Source: Ophiosphaerella korrae (lineage: Eukaryota; Ascomycota; Dothideomycetes; Pleosporales; Phaeosphaeriaceae). Taken from it: a DNA stretch of 64,000 nucleotides. Below, one piece after another: positions 1 through 10,751 of this stretch (the stretch's first letter is position 1; every line of letters begins with the position of its first letter). Position numbers and translations under genes: made by a program. The stretch is from NCBI GenBank assembly GCA_028456385.1, contig JALNQF010000145.1:49789-113788 (forward strand), read 5' to 3'. The notes under the pieces are model-generated. The model saw only the letters and a list, made by a program, of their open reading frames with translations. It had not been told where the DNA came from and ran no database searches.

Positions 1-967
1 CCTGGATCTTGCCTTCAAAACAGAAGACTGTCGTTATCTTGAATATGTAATTGACATGTGCATTCGTCACCCAGACCAAGTTGCTCGCGCACTGTACTAT
101 ATACAAAAGTCTGGCCGTACTAGTCTTAACGTTCATCAGATCATACTATCCCAGGAATGGCATGATGAAGGGCTCATAACACGGCCGGGCGCCGCCGAAC
201 TGGCCTTTGCGATTGAGAGCTGCCTATCATTTCTCGAAGATGCGCTGCATCGGCGCTTGATCACGCTTTCCCAATCGATGTTTTCCCTGATTCTTCCGCT
301 CTTGATAACATCACAAAAGCTATCCTGTATCTGTCTCGCTAGCGACCTACTCAAACGTCATGGCGAACCTGCTTTCCAACCAAACTTGGACTTATCCAAT
401 TATGATTGGGCCGTGAGTTTGTGCGGTACCAGGCGTGCCTATGAAAAGCTTGTTTTGATTAACCAGGCTGATATATTAGAGGTCGCCTTCAAAGTGGCTT
501 TATTGATTGATCCCAACAATGAAGAGGGATGGGAATGCATTGAAGCAATTGAATCTTTCCTAACAACGCTCTTTTACAGTACAAACTATCGATTTGATGT
601 GCTCTATTACGAAAACCGAAATATGCATTGCCTCGAATGGGTAATCGAGCGAAAGATGTACTCAGTCATTGACTCAATCATTCATGCTTATGAAAGCGAA
701 ATGAAACAAATAAGCAGGATACCAAATGTCTGCGCCTGGATCCTTACTGCTGCTATTATTCAGTGTAGCCGCGATATTTACAATCCATTTGATATACGTA
801 GGGTGATATATCTCGCCTGGCCCAGGACCATAGTCATAGATGTCATCTCGAAATTGAAGTCCGAGCAGGGATTTGATTGGGACGTCTTGCGGAGTAGGCT
901 ATCAATCGATAACTTGAAAAGGCCACCTGCGACTCGCAGTCTTATCCTAGAGCTGCTTGAAGCTTGA
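1..967 (+). CDS. Unknown protein, 3' part (5' end outside window)
   Basis: The reading frame is already open at base 2 and runs to a TGA at 965-967, so this is the C-terminal 321 residues of a longer protein. The first internal ATG at 56 is therefore probably not the real start. The visible part is mainly helical, with regularly spaced Leu, Ile and Ala and several short segments resembling helical-repeat pairs. I could not make out a clear ankyrin or HEAT consensus. It has no membrane segment and no catalytic motif I recognise. Fungal proteins of this look are often the repeat-rich tails of large accessory proteins, but that is inference. The frame is unbroken, so it looks functional. Confidence 0.6.
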   Translation, partial: LDLAFKTEDCRYLEYVIDMCIRHPDQVARALYYIQKSGRTSLNVHQIILSQEWHDEGLITRPGAAELAFAIESCLSFLEDALHRRLITLSQSMFSLILPLLITSQKLSCICLASDLLKRHGEPAFQPNLDLSNYDWAVSLCGTRRAYEKLVLINQADILEVAFKVALLIDPNNEEGWECIEAIESFLTTLFYSTNYRFDVLYYENRNMHCLEWVIERKMYSVIDSIIHAYESEMKQISRIPNVCAWILTAAIIQCSRDIYNPFDIRRVIYLAWPRTIVIDVISKLKSEQGFDWDVLRSRLSIDNLKRPPATRSLILELLEA

Positions 968-2282
968 ATAGGCTTTTCATACATTTGTCTCCGTCAAGGT
1001 GGACTCAAATCACCCAACCGTCATTGGTTCTTGGTCTGTACTCTTTTTGAACGCAAAGATAACGGGAAATACACTAAATTTCTTCTTGTTTCTTTCAATT
1101 TCTCTCTCGCATCTTCTAGGTGTTGAATACTAGCTATTCTCATCTTTATTTCACGCTATTTGTTTTGTTAACTGGAATCCAATACCTCACGGCTCAAGGG
1201 GCAGGCGGGCTTCGAATATTCGATCTTTCTGTAATGACAAAAACTTTATCGACAGCAATAATAAGTTGAATAATTTATATGAGGTAATACATTACTGCAG
1301 AAGGCGATACAAGGCCTAACATTACAGCTATCAAGAAATTGTGTTATCATATATTAAAACAGATACCACAATTATATACTCACTTCTTTTCAATACCAGG
1401 CTTTCAACCCTCTCACAAAGCAAGTTGTAATACTTGAGCACGTTCATTACTTTCTTGGGTATTTTGAACATTGCATATAGTACCAGGATGATAGTCTTTA
1501 CCAGTATTCAAGCATGTATTACTGAATAATAGGCCATCCATCTGCATGCTAGGCCATGGAATACAAGAATTCTTTTGTTTGAAATCCTAAGTTGCTCATG
1601 ACCACATCTAAAAGTCGACCTGGATCTATTTAGGAACTTAGATGCTACATTCTTCCAGTGTACTAGTGCTGAAGGTATAACCTAAGTGCTCAGTCTTCCT
1701 CCCCTAGTAGAAGGGGCTTTGGGTGGTAGGAGTAATAGCAGTAGTATATAAAAGTTAGTAGTGCGGAGGGTAACGAACCCTCAACCATTAAATAGGATCA
1801 CAATCTCGACTCTCAGAAATCACTGTTCTTTGCATTTGCTGGTCCAAAAATATTGTTCGTACGAGTAAAGACTGGGCCGGGCTCCATCCTGCACACAACA
1901 GAACACTAGGGCGATGGCTCCTACATTCACGAGTTATCATTCATGGGTAAAAGTTTTTCTTGGCCTTCGGAGCAACCGACGAGTTGTACTTATACATCGA
2001 GATACTGAATAGCAAGGGAAGTTTGCAGCTTGTATATTTAGATAAAAGGCACAATTTCGATATCATGATGTAACCTTTCAACCCCGCTATCGAGTAGGAT
2101 GATCAATATATTTGGCCTATGCAACATATACAACGCACCCCGAAGCGTTCTCACCAATGATATGAACAACTTCAAGTTTCCAAAAATCACCAATCGCTCC
2201 ACCAAAACGAGAACTTGAAGAGATACCCGATCCAATTGCCTGAACTTGATAGTCAGACATGCCGTTTTGAATACTTATTATA
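968..2282. other. Intergenic, no gene seen
   Basis: There is no convincing coding frame on either strand. The stretch is moderately AT-rich with many short stops. A T-arm-like hairpin lies on the minus strand near 1769-1790, but no full tRNA cloverleaf can be drawn around it. Confidence 0.5.
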
Positions 2283-4233
2283 TTACTTTCGGCAAGTCAT
2301 GATCGCCAGACAGTTCAGTACAGCTTGGAAGATTACAGTTTTATGATTGTCATAATCCTCATCTTCGTCAATGGTAATTTCGATAGCCACATTGTACCAC
2401 TGCAACGCGCGGGTGTTGTGCGTCCCGAATATAGGTACAGTCACCGATGAAGCAGATGCGTCACCTCGATGCTTGACCCAAGATTGCGCACTCGTGACAG
2501 CTTTGAAGGCTAGATATTCAGCTAGGGCTTTTTTTGATACCGGCGGAAGCTTCACTTGTAGCTATGCGCATAGATACCGCATGGTCCATCCGAGTGTCGT
2601 GCTCGCGAGCGTAGTTTGTTTTAGTTTCGTGGACATGAACACCCTCTTCTGTCTCGAATGAACGAATATTGTATACTTTGCTCATTTTCCACCTGAGCCG
2701 CGATGCCATGTTGTCGTTGATGTAGGCCTGGAATCCATCTTTTAGAGTTTTGATGTTATCCTCGTTGAGATTGAGATGAGTGGAATCATCGGAAGCTGGG
2801 GACGAGGCGATCAGCTTGGTGATTTCATCGGCCTTCTCCCTATAGACAGCTTCATCGAAAGGAATAGCCGTTTTCCACTTCGTTATACCTGCACCAAGAT
2901 CGCGAATCTCTTTCCAATAATCCTTGAACTAGACATGACCCTTTTCGGCTTTTTCGTTCATAGATTCGCAGTCCGTTCCGAAAGGGTCTATTATGTGCCC
3001 AATGTCTTTTTCGTATACCTTTCGTGTTTTACCTCCAACACACGGCCCACCGCAGGCGTCAATCATGTACAATGTTATATTGTGTCGCTCTTCAAACAAT
3101 TCTGCTCTGCTTAAGTAATCTTTCCAATCTGTGACTCCTACGATGGATTGATTGAAGTCCTTATGAAAGGCATCATACGTCTCCTCGGGTATGGGTGGTT
3201 TCGACCACGATAGATAAGCGTGGTTTCTGAATGGCTCACGAGCTGGATTCTCATCAGGGGTGTAAAATGGCAATGTCTTGACATTGTCAAAATACGGGCT
3301 GTTCACTATGCCCCCCCATCCAACAAGCTCTTCCTTGATGAAGCCGTACCTTTGGTGGTATTCCCATTGGATTTGCTTGTAGGGTACCCTAAGGCACAGT
3401 GCTACTTCAGTCGCTGCAGCTTGGTCATAGCAGTTGACATGAGTAGGGACTTTGCGATGCTCCTAGTTTCGATACGCATCTAGCCAAGCTTCGAGATTGG
3501 GGCCACTCGTGCCGTAAGCGTTTGTAAAGCTGGCTTCCCCAAACCCCGCAGCATTGTAGACCAACCAATGGTCTTTCGTTTTCGACTCACTTCCGTCAAA
3601 TGGTTTCCTTGTCCCAAAGCAGATGTTGGTAACATTGGCTACCCAAGCTTTGATGTTCCCTTCGTTTTTACCTAAGTCATAGGCCTGTGGAAGTACAAAC
3701 ATGCGCAGGAAAAGTAACGAAACGCTGTTTTTGAAAAATTTGGGCAGCTCCGGAACCGAGAGGTAATAGGCGTCGAGGTAGACTTTCTCAATTTCCGACG
3801 AGTTTCCGTCGTACAGTAACGAGAACTCGTATTGGTCGAAAAGACCAAATGGAGTTTCTCCATGATATTCTATAGTGAAAAAAGCCGTGTCCCCAGAAAT
3901 TGTGATCTCTTTGCTCGATTTGGCATTCTTCTGTCCTGTTACTCTGTGCTGGAATGTATCGCCTTCAGCAATGGAGCATGTGCAAGTCTTTCCGTCCAAT
4001 TGTCCGATACCGCGGACCTCAACTTCGAGAAGTCATCGATCTCCCGTGCGCAGGAACGCAAAAGGTCTTTCTCCTTGGTCTTTTTGTTCTTGACTGTAAA
4101 GAACTGCATCTCCTGGGCTAGCTTTTCGCAAATCTCTCCAATCACGGTCTTCAGGAAGCTCTTCATGCGCGTTTGACACTATGATTTGACACGGACTGGG
4201 CTTCAAAACTCCCACCCGATTAATGTATGCCAT
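2283..4233 (-). pseudogene. Broken gene of about 650 codons with a possible Cys-His-Asp hydrolase core
   Basis: One minus-strand frame runs from ATG at 4233 (MAYINRVG) down to about 2530. It is interrupted only by TGA at 4033-4035, TAG at 3463-3465 and TAG at 2929-2931. Each stop is one transition away from Arg, Gln or Trp. Near 2525-2531 a run of seven A (minus strand) shifts the frame, and coding-like sequence continues to 2283. Between the stops the protein is well behaved, so loss was recent. The middle contains VNCYDQA (about 3420), FRNHAYLSW (about 3220) and MIDACGG (about 3060). That Cys, His, Asp order and spacing recalls transglutaminase-like cysteine hydrolases. This is inference from motif order only, and no family was recognised with confidence. 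Introns could explain one stop but not all three in the same frame. Confidence 0.65.
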
Positions 4234-4658
4234 GATGAAAGAAGGAGCTGTGTAAAGCAGGAACAAATCGTATTGCCTGAAGGGGCTTGTGATTGAAAAG
4301 TGCGAGGCCGGCCACAACAAATATATATACTAAAAATGTACCTGATTGAGTCCATAACTAGAGCATCGCGAGTGAATTAGTGCTACATTCAGCTTGCAAA
4401 CATTCGCCAAAACTTTACTGAATGCGACTGCATCTAGTTGTTGGAAGGCACTCCGCTAAGCAACTAGCAGAACATCAGTTAGTTTAGCGAGCAGACTCTC
4501 CAAATACCGGAGATAGCGCCAGTGGCTGAGAATTGGAGCGTTTCCTTGCACAATACCGTGTTCCCTAGATAGAGAGGCTTGCATACCTCGTGTGGTGCAT
4601 ATACGGAAGATCCTTCGTTTACGCAGGCCGAGTTCGAGACGTGAGTCTGGAGGGCCCA
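4234..4658. other. Intergenic, no gene seen
   Basis: This is the upstream region of the broken gene at 2283-4233. A TATA-like ATATATATA motif lies near 4320-4330. No coding frame here looks protein-like. Confidence 0.45.
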
Positions 4659-4840
4659 CTAGCGGCGTTCCCGCATGCAATTGACTTTTCCACGAAACCG
4701 TCTGGGCCGAGCCGCACGCTAGCGCATCACATCCTCAGCTGAACCACCATGCGGCGGCTGCCAATAGCTCTGATAGCTCGTTAAACAAGTCGTGGGACCC
4801 CACGTCTTACCTGGTTGAGACAATCGCCTGCTTGATGAGG
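4659..4840. repeat. Diverged direct repeat, copy A
   Basis: It begins with CTAGCGGCGTTCCCGCATGCAA and can be aligned by eye with 5008-5195 through GACTTTTC, GAGC(C/T)GCACG, CAGCTGAA, GCTCGTTAAA and a final GCTTGATG block. The copy is GC-richer than its partner, and many differences are C in this copy against T in the other. It is probably a remnant of a small repeat family; no coding capacity is seen. Confidence 0.6.
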
Positions 4841-5007
4841 GCATTGAAGTGCATCGTAAGTGATGACTCTGTTCTACTCTTCGTGCGGCCTTCCTATGGA
4901 CTTCAGCGGATAACGGGGTATTATTTACAGATTTCAAGGTGGGTCTCACGCAATAAAATAGAGTTGTGCGCTTGGTAATCAAATCAAATCTTACTGGTAC
5001 CTATTAT

Positions 5008-5195
5008 CTAGCGGCGTTCTTGCATGCAAATGACTTTTCGATGAATTACCTAAGCAGAGCTGCACGCACGCTAATAGCACAACACTGCTTCAGCTGAATC
5101 ACCGTGTGTCAGCTATAAATAGCGTTAGCAGTTCGCTAAATGAGTCGCGATGTCTCAAGCTTGGCTTGTTTGATGTAGCTGCCTGATTAAAAAAA
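5008..5195. repeat. Diverged direct repeat, copy B
   Basis: Partner of 4659-4840 in the same orientation about 350 bp away. It reads CTAGCGGCGTTCTTGCATGCAA at its start. Its T-for-C differences (TTCTTG for TTCCCG, GAGCTGC for GAGCCGC) fit RIP-type decay of one copy. Confidence 0.6.
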
Positions 5196-6615
5196 AGCAT
5201 TAATATAGGCATGGAATTCGATTACATTTCAGGGAGTAAAAGCACCACGAGACTTACCACAATACTACAAGATAGTGTGAGTACTCCTTTAGTACAAGGC
5301 AGTCTATAAGGAATTTGTTTTCTTTTCACGCCACTTTTTGACATGTGAAAATACCCACTGATCAAAGTCGCATATTTCCACATTTTATCCTGCAGACTGT
5401 CTAATATTCCATTGGAATAATTGCAGAAGCAGGAACGTATTATGGGCATCTCAACAAATATCCAGACAAATTTTTATCTATAATCACTGCCCAGGGGTAT
5501 GAAGAGGAGGCAGTTGTAAGGTAGTAGTGCTCTATTTTCATTCAACTGTTGGCAATGTGCCAAGTGCGGTTTAGATTTAGGTTGCCCAACAAACACGATT
5601 AGTGTACACAATTTCCGACTCGAAGCTCTTGTCTAGATTAACATCTAGATGGTCACTTTGCATCGTGCGTGTCGTGTATTTTTGTGCACCCATAGTGTTA
5701 CGGAAGAAACCATTTTAGTTCTGAGACTTAGTTACTGAAGTTGAAATGGAGCCCATTACTGATTAAAAACTAATAACAATACGCTAAACATAGACGCTCG
5801 ATCATTTCTTTAGGGCATTTCTACGTCACCTAATTTCAGTCTTTTATGTGCTGCAAACTTTATTGATACTTGCAAAGTAGTGTATTTCATGTCGCGGCTA
5901 GATCGCGACGGTCTATACACACAGCAGGAATTCGCGCACTTTAGATCTGGCCAAGTGGCGAAAACCCTTCGTAAGGTTTATTATGGCTCAAACAGTCTCC
6001 GTCGAGATAGAAGTGCAAATTCTCTCCAGTTCTAGTAACCTCGTTCAATGTGGCTAATTATTTCAATATCCTTCCTGAAGCCCGCAAGTCACAGATTAAC
6101 AAGTATTCTGCCCGAGCTTCTCCCTCTACTGTTATAAAGCTTGACTATACGCTTCTGTACACGGTCCGTGCGAGCTAAGGAGGTGAGATTCGACGAAAAC
6201 TGCGGTGAAAGAAACGTATTTGGCAGAATGTGGTCAAGCAGAAGGTGTAGAAGGAGCGATAATTTAGGGCAGGCACGACGCCACGTGACACATTTCTTGC
6301 ATTTGAGATGAATTTGAGACGATGTCTCACTAGCTTCCACAAACCACCATATTTAAGTACTTCATGGGCTTCAAAATTCTAGGACCTCCAACCCTCGCAA
6401 GTGAGAAAGACCAGCCACCCGCCGCAGCGTTTGACATCCAAGTGAATACAAGCATTTCACCTCGGTTACATAAGGTCTTTTAAACCATCGCGAAGATTAT
6501 CTATCAACCCCGCCTACTATCCTCGCGTTACTCAACCTTATCGCACTTTTTGAATCTTTCCATACCAGCATACTTGATTTAGTCCACATCACTCTACTCT
6601 TACCACCAAGTAACA
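5196..6615. other. Intergenic, promoter side of the RRM gene
   Basis: No coding frame is supported. The last 250 bases before 6616 are pyrimidine-rich, with CT-rich blocks and a CAACC/TCACTCTACTC leader typical of filamentous fungal promoters. The rest shows nothing I can name. Confidence 0.45.
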
Positions 6616-7494
6616 ATGCCAGGCCTGCACAATACAAAATTCAAGGAAGAGCATTTGATCTTCGTCAAGAACGTCCCCGGATACATGGCGAAGAGCATCG
6701 TCTCAACCCTGTATGCGGACTTCGAGCCACTCAGAGTCAAGAATGTCTACCCTGATGGTAACATAACCACGGTTGTTGTCTCGTTCCGAACGCACGATGA
6801 GGCGAGTTATGCGCAGCAAACTACGGATGGAATACGTCTTGGGAATGTTGTCCTACGCGTTGAGATGTACAGCGAACGTCAGTCGGTCCGCTTCTTGCGG
6901 GAAAGTAGGAACGCCAAACACACCGAGAATCATACTGTGTATGCTAGCGACGACGATAATGCAGATTGGGCCTGGGGAGACTCAGTCAATACTGGAGAAT
7001 CTGCGCAAGAGCATAAACAACCACAACCACAACCACAACAACAGAATACTCAGATTGAGCCGGACACGCCAAGTATTTCTGGAACGTGGGCTGATATTGC
7101 TAAGAAAGCGCAGCAGCCACATGTCAAGCCTCCTCCAGCTCCGCTTATCCTGTGTCCCAAAAAATATCTCAACGCGGTCAAAAAAGCTCAGGGAGCAGCT
7201 GAAATCATCACGCCTGCAACTGCTTGCGCTATTCCTGCTCCGAAGGCCGCCAACATATTTTCTGAAGTTGGAAGAGGTGAAGAAACATCCTCCAACAGCG
7301 CCAGTACGTCTTCTAGTAGCTCTCCTCGCCTTGAAGACCGACACGCAGCCAGGGTGAGGTCACTCATTGCGTACAGCATGGCAATGGCGCCTCGTGAGAT
7401 CAATACCTCTTGGGAGCCGGTCGATTCGACTGAGCGCATCCGTCAGCTTCACTGCGCTGAATGTGCATTCTGCAAGAAGCGTATGCGAAAGTAG
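6616..7494 (+). CDS. RRM-domain RNA-binding protein
   Basis: A single-exon gene of 292 residues with an N-terminal RNA recognition motif at about residues 12-88. RNP2 is LIFVKNVP and RNP1 is the TTVVVSFRT strand. The canonical aromatic residues of RNP1 are only partly kept, so the fold is better supported than strong RNA binding. After it come an acidic stretch, a PQ-rich tract (about 133-145), a conserved-looking GTWADIAKKA segment (about 155-164), a Ser-rich linker and a basic C-terminus with three close cysteines (CAECAFC). The start at 6616 has a good context (ACAATG) after a CT-rich leader. It probably acts in mRNA metabolism, which is inferred from the domain alone. The orthologue is not recognised. 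No intron is needed and the frame is intact. Confidence 0.8.
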   Translation: MPGLHNTKFKEEHLIFVKNVPGYMAKSIVSTLYADFEPLRVKNVYPDGNITTVVVSFRTHDEASYAQQTTDGIRLGNVVLRVEMYSERQSVRFLRESRNAKHTENHTVYASDDDNADWAWGDSVNTGESAQEHKQPQPQPQQQNTQIEPDTPSISGTWADIAKKAQQPHVKPPPAPLILCPKKYLNAVKKAQGAAEIITPATACAIPAPKAANIFSEVGRGEETSSNSASTSSSSSPRLEDRHAARVRSLIAYSMAMAPREINTSWEPVDSTERIRQLHCAECAFCKKRMRK

Positions 7495-8177
7495 GCATGG
7501 TGTACGAATAGAAGGATCTAGGTGATAGCAAATACATAATCCCATTTGAAAATTATACTTGCATGAGCGTATCCCTCTCCAGATAAAACTGCTAAAACAA
7601 AATCAATGCGATTAAGGCATCTATACATCTTCTTGGAAGCTCACAAAGTCCAGTTTTTACAGTTACGATCACATGCCAATGCCTTGTATACCCTCAGAAG
7701 CTACGGCGGGACAGGGGGACCCTGTCATTCGTACATTTTCTTTCTTTACAGAGTATGGAATAGTGGATGATATACGGTTTAGGGGCTCGAACCAATTATT
7801 ACAGTCCCATCTTTATTTTCAAATAATTTTATTCGATATACACTTTGTTTGGTTCGATGTTGTTGCCTAGGAGATCAAGCCATTGTGCGGCGTTAAGGAT
7901 GTGTGTATTCACTATGACCAAAAACTAGCGCATGGTACGTATCAAAATAGCGTTACAGAAAATTTACAGAGGCCGCTGTTGCCTGATATGGTGCTGCCTT
8001 CTTACCCAATCAGGTTGGTGATATGTTGAAATGGTTCGGGTACTTTCATGTGATATAGCGTCACTTTTACAACAATACTTTTCTAGAGCTCTATAAAGCC
8101 CTCTTTTCTCGTTTTGAAAACACCGTACGACGGCCTTCTACCTCTTCTACCTCTTTACTCTTCTACCTTTTGCAACG
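7495..8177. other. Intergenic between the RRM and 2OG oxygenase genes
   Basis: It holds the 3' flank of the RRM gene and the promoter of the next gene. A CT-rich leader (CTACCTCTTCTACCTC) sits just before 8178. A 65-codon frame at 7673-7870 has no coding character. Confidence 0.45.
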
Positions 8178-9723
8178 ATGTCCGATTTTGATGCGTCCTT
8201 TGACGGGTGCTACGACCCAGCCACCGCAGCTCTCACCCAGTTACTTGCGAAACACTTGGTGCCTTCTCCATATGCTTGCGGCGGTAAAATAAAAGTACAG
8301 GACATCGCAAGTGATGATACCTCGCTTCCAGTCACTATCCGCTGGGACGCTAAACGCTCGGTTAAGAAACTGTCATTGCCACCAAACTCCAAGGACTCCG
8401 AGCTAGATCTCCAGGCACTCCTTTCAGCTACAGAACCCGCGGGCTTCGGGTTTCAGGGAAAGGATGTTATGGATGAGTCCTACAGAAAGGCAAATAAACT
8501 GGATTCAACCGCATTTTCCACCAGTTTTTGTCCTTACGTTACTGGCGTAGTCGACATATTAGGTCAGACTCTTCTGCCGCGATCAGGCGATAGTTCTCGC
8601 AGCATAAAAGCAGAGCTATACAAGCTAAATGTACGAAATTACGCTTTACATGTTGACGAGTAGTTGGGACTAACATTCACCAGGTCTACGAGGGGCCTTC
8701 AGGTCTATTCAAGCCACATGTCGACACTCCACGATCTGATCTTCAATTTGGGTCATTGGTGGTATGCCTACCGTGTAAACATGAGGGTGGGCAGCTAGTT
8801 GTGAGACATCAAAACCAAGCCACTACGTTCGATTGGTCTGGCGACGGCAGCGATATTCACTGGGCAGCTTTCTACAGTGACTGCGAACATGAGGTTATGC
8901 AGGTAACTTCCGGCCATCGCATCACTCTAACATACAATCTCTTCATGCGCCATGCCATTGATACCAGAATCAATACGGGTATCTTGCCTGGCTCGCCAGA
9001 ATTCCCGGCGCATGGCCTCGTCAAGTCTATCCTTGCGAATCCTGATTTCTTCCCAGAAGGTAAAGTGGTTATGATTCATCACATCGAGAGGTTACTAATT
9101 TGGAATACAGGAGGAACACTTGGAAAATATTATGCACATGCCTACGCTCACTCTACAGCGAGTGTCATTGACACCCTACCTCGGCTTCTGAAAGGTTCTG
9201 ATATGGTCACGTATGAGGTTTTTCGCTCTCTAGGCCTGAGAGTGGATTTGAACTCAATCCTAGACCTTGATAGCTTTCGAGAGGAGCTGGACGAAAATTA
9301 TCTTTGCAATAATATAGTCAATGACCTTAGTGTATACCCCAGATAACACACGGTTACGAGGAAGACTCGATAGAAGATGTTATCGAGCATCTATACGATC
9401 ATGACAAGTACGACATACAGTGGATGAATTATCCTTTGCCGAATTCGGAAAACTTGCAGTTTGCATTTCTTCGTGTAAGTTATTTGCTTTGTATCGTTGA
9501 ATTTGTGGCTAATAGCATCTTACATTTAGTATGGCAACGAGGCTTCGATCGACTTCGCGTACAGCTTATGCGCCCTGCTGATTGACATTCCACCATACAA
9601 GGAGCGTGTCAAGGTATGTAAAATTTATTTCTGATATTAGTACCGGGCTCTAATGTATTGCAGATTGCGAAGAAGCTAGGATACTCCTTTGACAATCCAA
9701 CACTTGACCAGACCTCGTCTTGA
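8178..9723 (+). CDS. 2OG-Fe(II) oxygenase family protein, possible frameshift
   Basis: Exon 1 is 8178-8630, intron 8631-8683 (branch CTAAC), exon 2 8684-9059, intron 9060-9110 (51 bp, perfect TACTAAT), exon 3 from 9111, intron 9475-9529, exon 9530-9613, intron 9614-9663 and last exon 9664-9723. The iron site is visible: KPHVDTPR gives His163 and Asp165, CEHEV gives His220, and GHRITLTYNL carries the Arg that binds 2-oxoglutarate. This matches a common fungal oxygenase family of unknown substrate. The second intron is a multiple of three and stop-free, so its retention would go unnoticed. In exon 3 the frame hits TAA at 9344-9346, while coding-like sequence (ITHGYEED onwards) continues one frame over to 9474. 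A missing C in the CCCC at 9337-9340 would explain it. It is either a mild pseudogene or a sequence error. Confidence 0.75.
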
Positions 9724-10421
9724 AATCTTCCAGGTACCTGAATCGTCCTTAAGATTCGGAAGTCTCGGGAGGATTTGTGAGTGGCTAAAATGCACACTTT
9801 GTGGTTGGTAATGCATTCTCAGACCTATATAACAGACGGAGGGGAAATGTTTCAGGTTTGCGGAAACGTTGATGGCCGAGCTTCTACTTAAATAGTCTAT
9901 TCTAGGCTTACCAACACTTCCATACAATATAATAGAGATAATAAATGTCTCGAGGTTCCCTTCAACAATGATCAAGTTCAATTTTCGTTCCATGGGTGTA
10001 ATATCTGCAGGAAAACAGCCGGAGATGAAGACGGAGCCAGAGACTCCGAGAATGCATTTAGTGACTACACAATTAGAGAAAGGTGACACATGATACTGCT
10101 GAAGGGTGCACAGGGACGAGAACAAAGCTGGGAGCGACTGAAGAGATGATCAGGCCAGATGTTCCGGGGGCGCATCATTTGGGGTTACAGGCGAAGGATC
10201 AACATCACGGGTCCCCAACAGGCCAGCCAATAGCGAGCCAATACCGCATAGTTGCAGGACCCAGCCCCGCAATGGCCGCCCGGGCGTCCATCGCCACCAA
10301 ACATCAACATAATTTCCTGTGACTGATAAGCCGGCTCGATCCCTCCTGTACAGATCCCGTTCCTGTTCCTTTTCCTTCCCATAGCTGTCCTGCAAAGCAT
10401 CTTAACAAGTATCCCAAAGTC
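9724..10421. other. Intergenic, no firm gene
   Basis: Overlapping short frames occur on both strands because stops are rare around 10100-10400, but none has a recognisable domain. The last 80 bases before 10422 are CT-rich and could be a promoter leader. Confidence 0.4.
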
Positions 10422-10751
10422 ATGCCTCGGTTTCTCCTCCGCATCTTTCCCGACAACCCGTTCCGCAGAGAACACAGCCCCTCAGATGATATCCAGCGAA
10501 CCCGACGTGTACTTGTCAGGAGCTCGGCAGGCGGGCTAGAGGGCTCTTCCCACCGACTACCCCTCTTCGAAAGGGCCCTGCATGCTGAAGAAAATGTTGC
10601 ATTGCGCGATGAAACAAGTATAGCCGGAAGCAGCACGCATGCTCCCGATCGCCCTATTCTGGGTTTGTCCGATCGTGATCAGACAGGATCTGCACCTAAA
10701 GTCGTCCGGACGCGCCGGCGGTTGAGCAAAAAGCATCGAAGACCGTCTTGA
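10422..10751 (+). CDS. Small basic hypothetical protein
   Basis: A 109-residue frame starts at an ATG preceded by a long CT-rich leader (CCCGTTCCTGTTCCTTTTCC) of the kind seen before fungal genes. The product starts MPRFLLRIFPDNPFRR, is rich in Arg and Ser, and ends in a basic tail (RTRRRLSKKHRRPS). It has no known domain, signal peptide or membrane segment. A minus-strand frame covers the same bases, so the strand is not certain. If expressed, the basic tail would suit a nuclear location; that is inference. Confidence 0.35.
   Translation: MPRFLLRIFPDNPFRREHSPSDDIQRTRRVLVRSSAGGLEGSSHRLPLFERALHAEENVALRDETSIAGSSTHAPDRPILGLSDRDQTGSAPKVVRTRRRLSKKHRRPS

Noticed and set aside
1765..1855. Possible tRNA gene on the minus strand
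   Set aside because: A good T-arm (GAGGG-TTCGTTA-CCCTC) is present, but the acceptor stem pairs only partly and no D-arm or proper anticodon stem can be drawn.
7673..7870. 65-codon open frame
   Set aside because: No coding bias, no motif, poor start context, and lies in a 3' flank.
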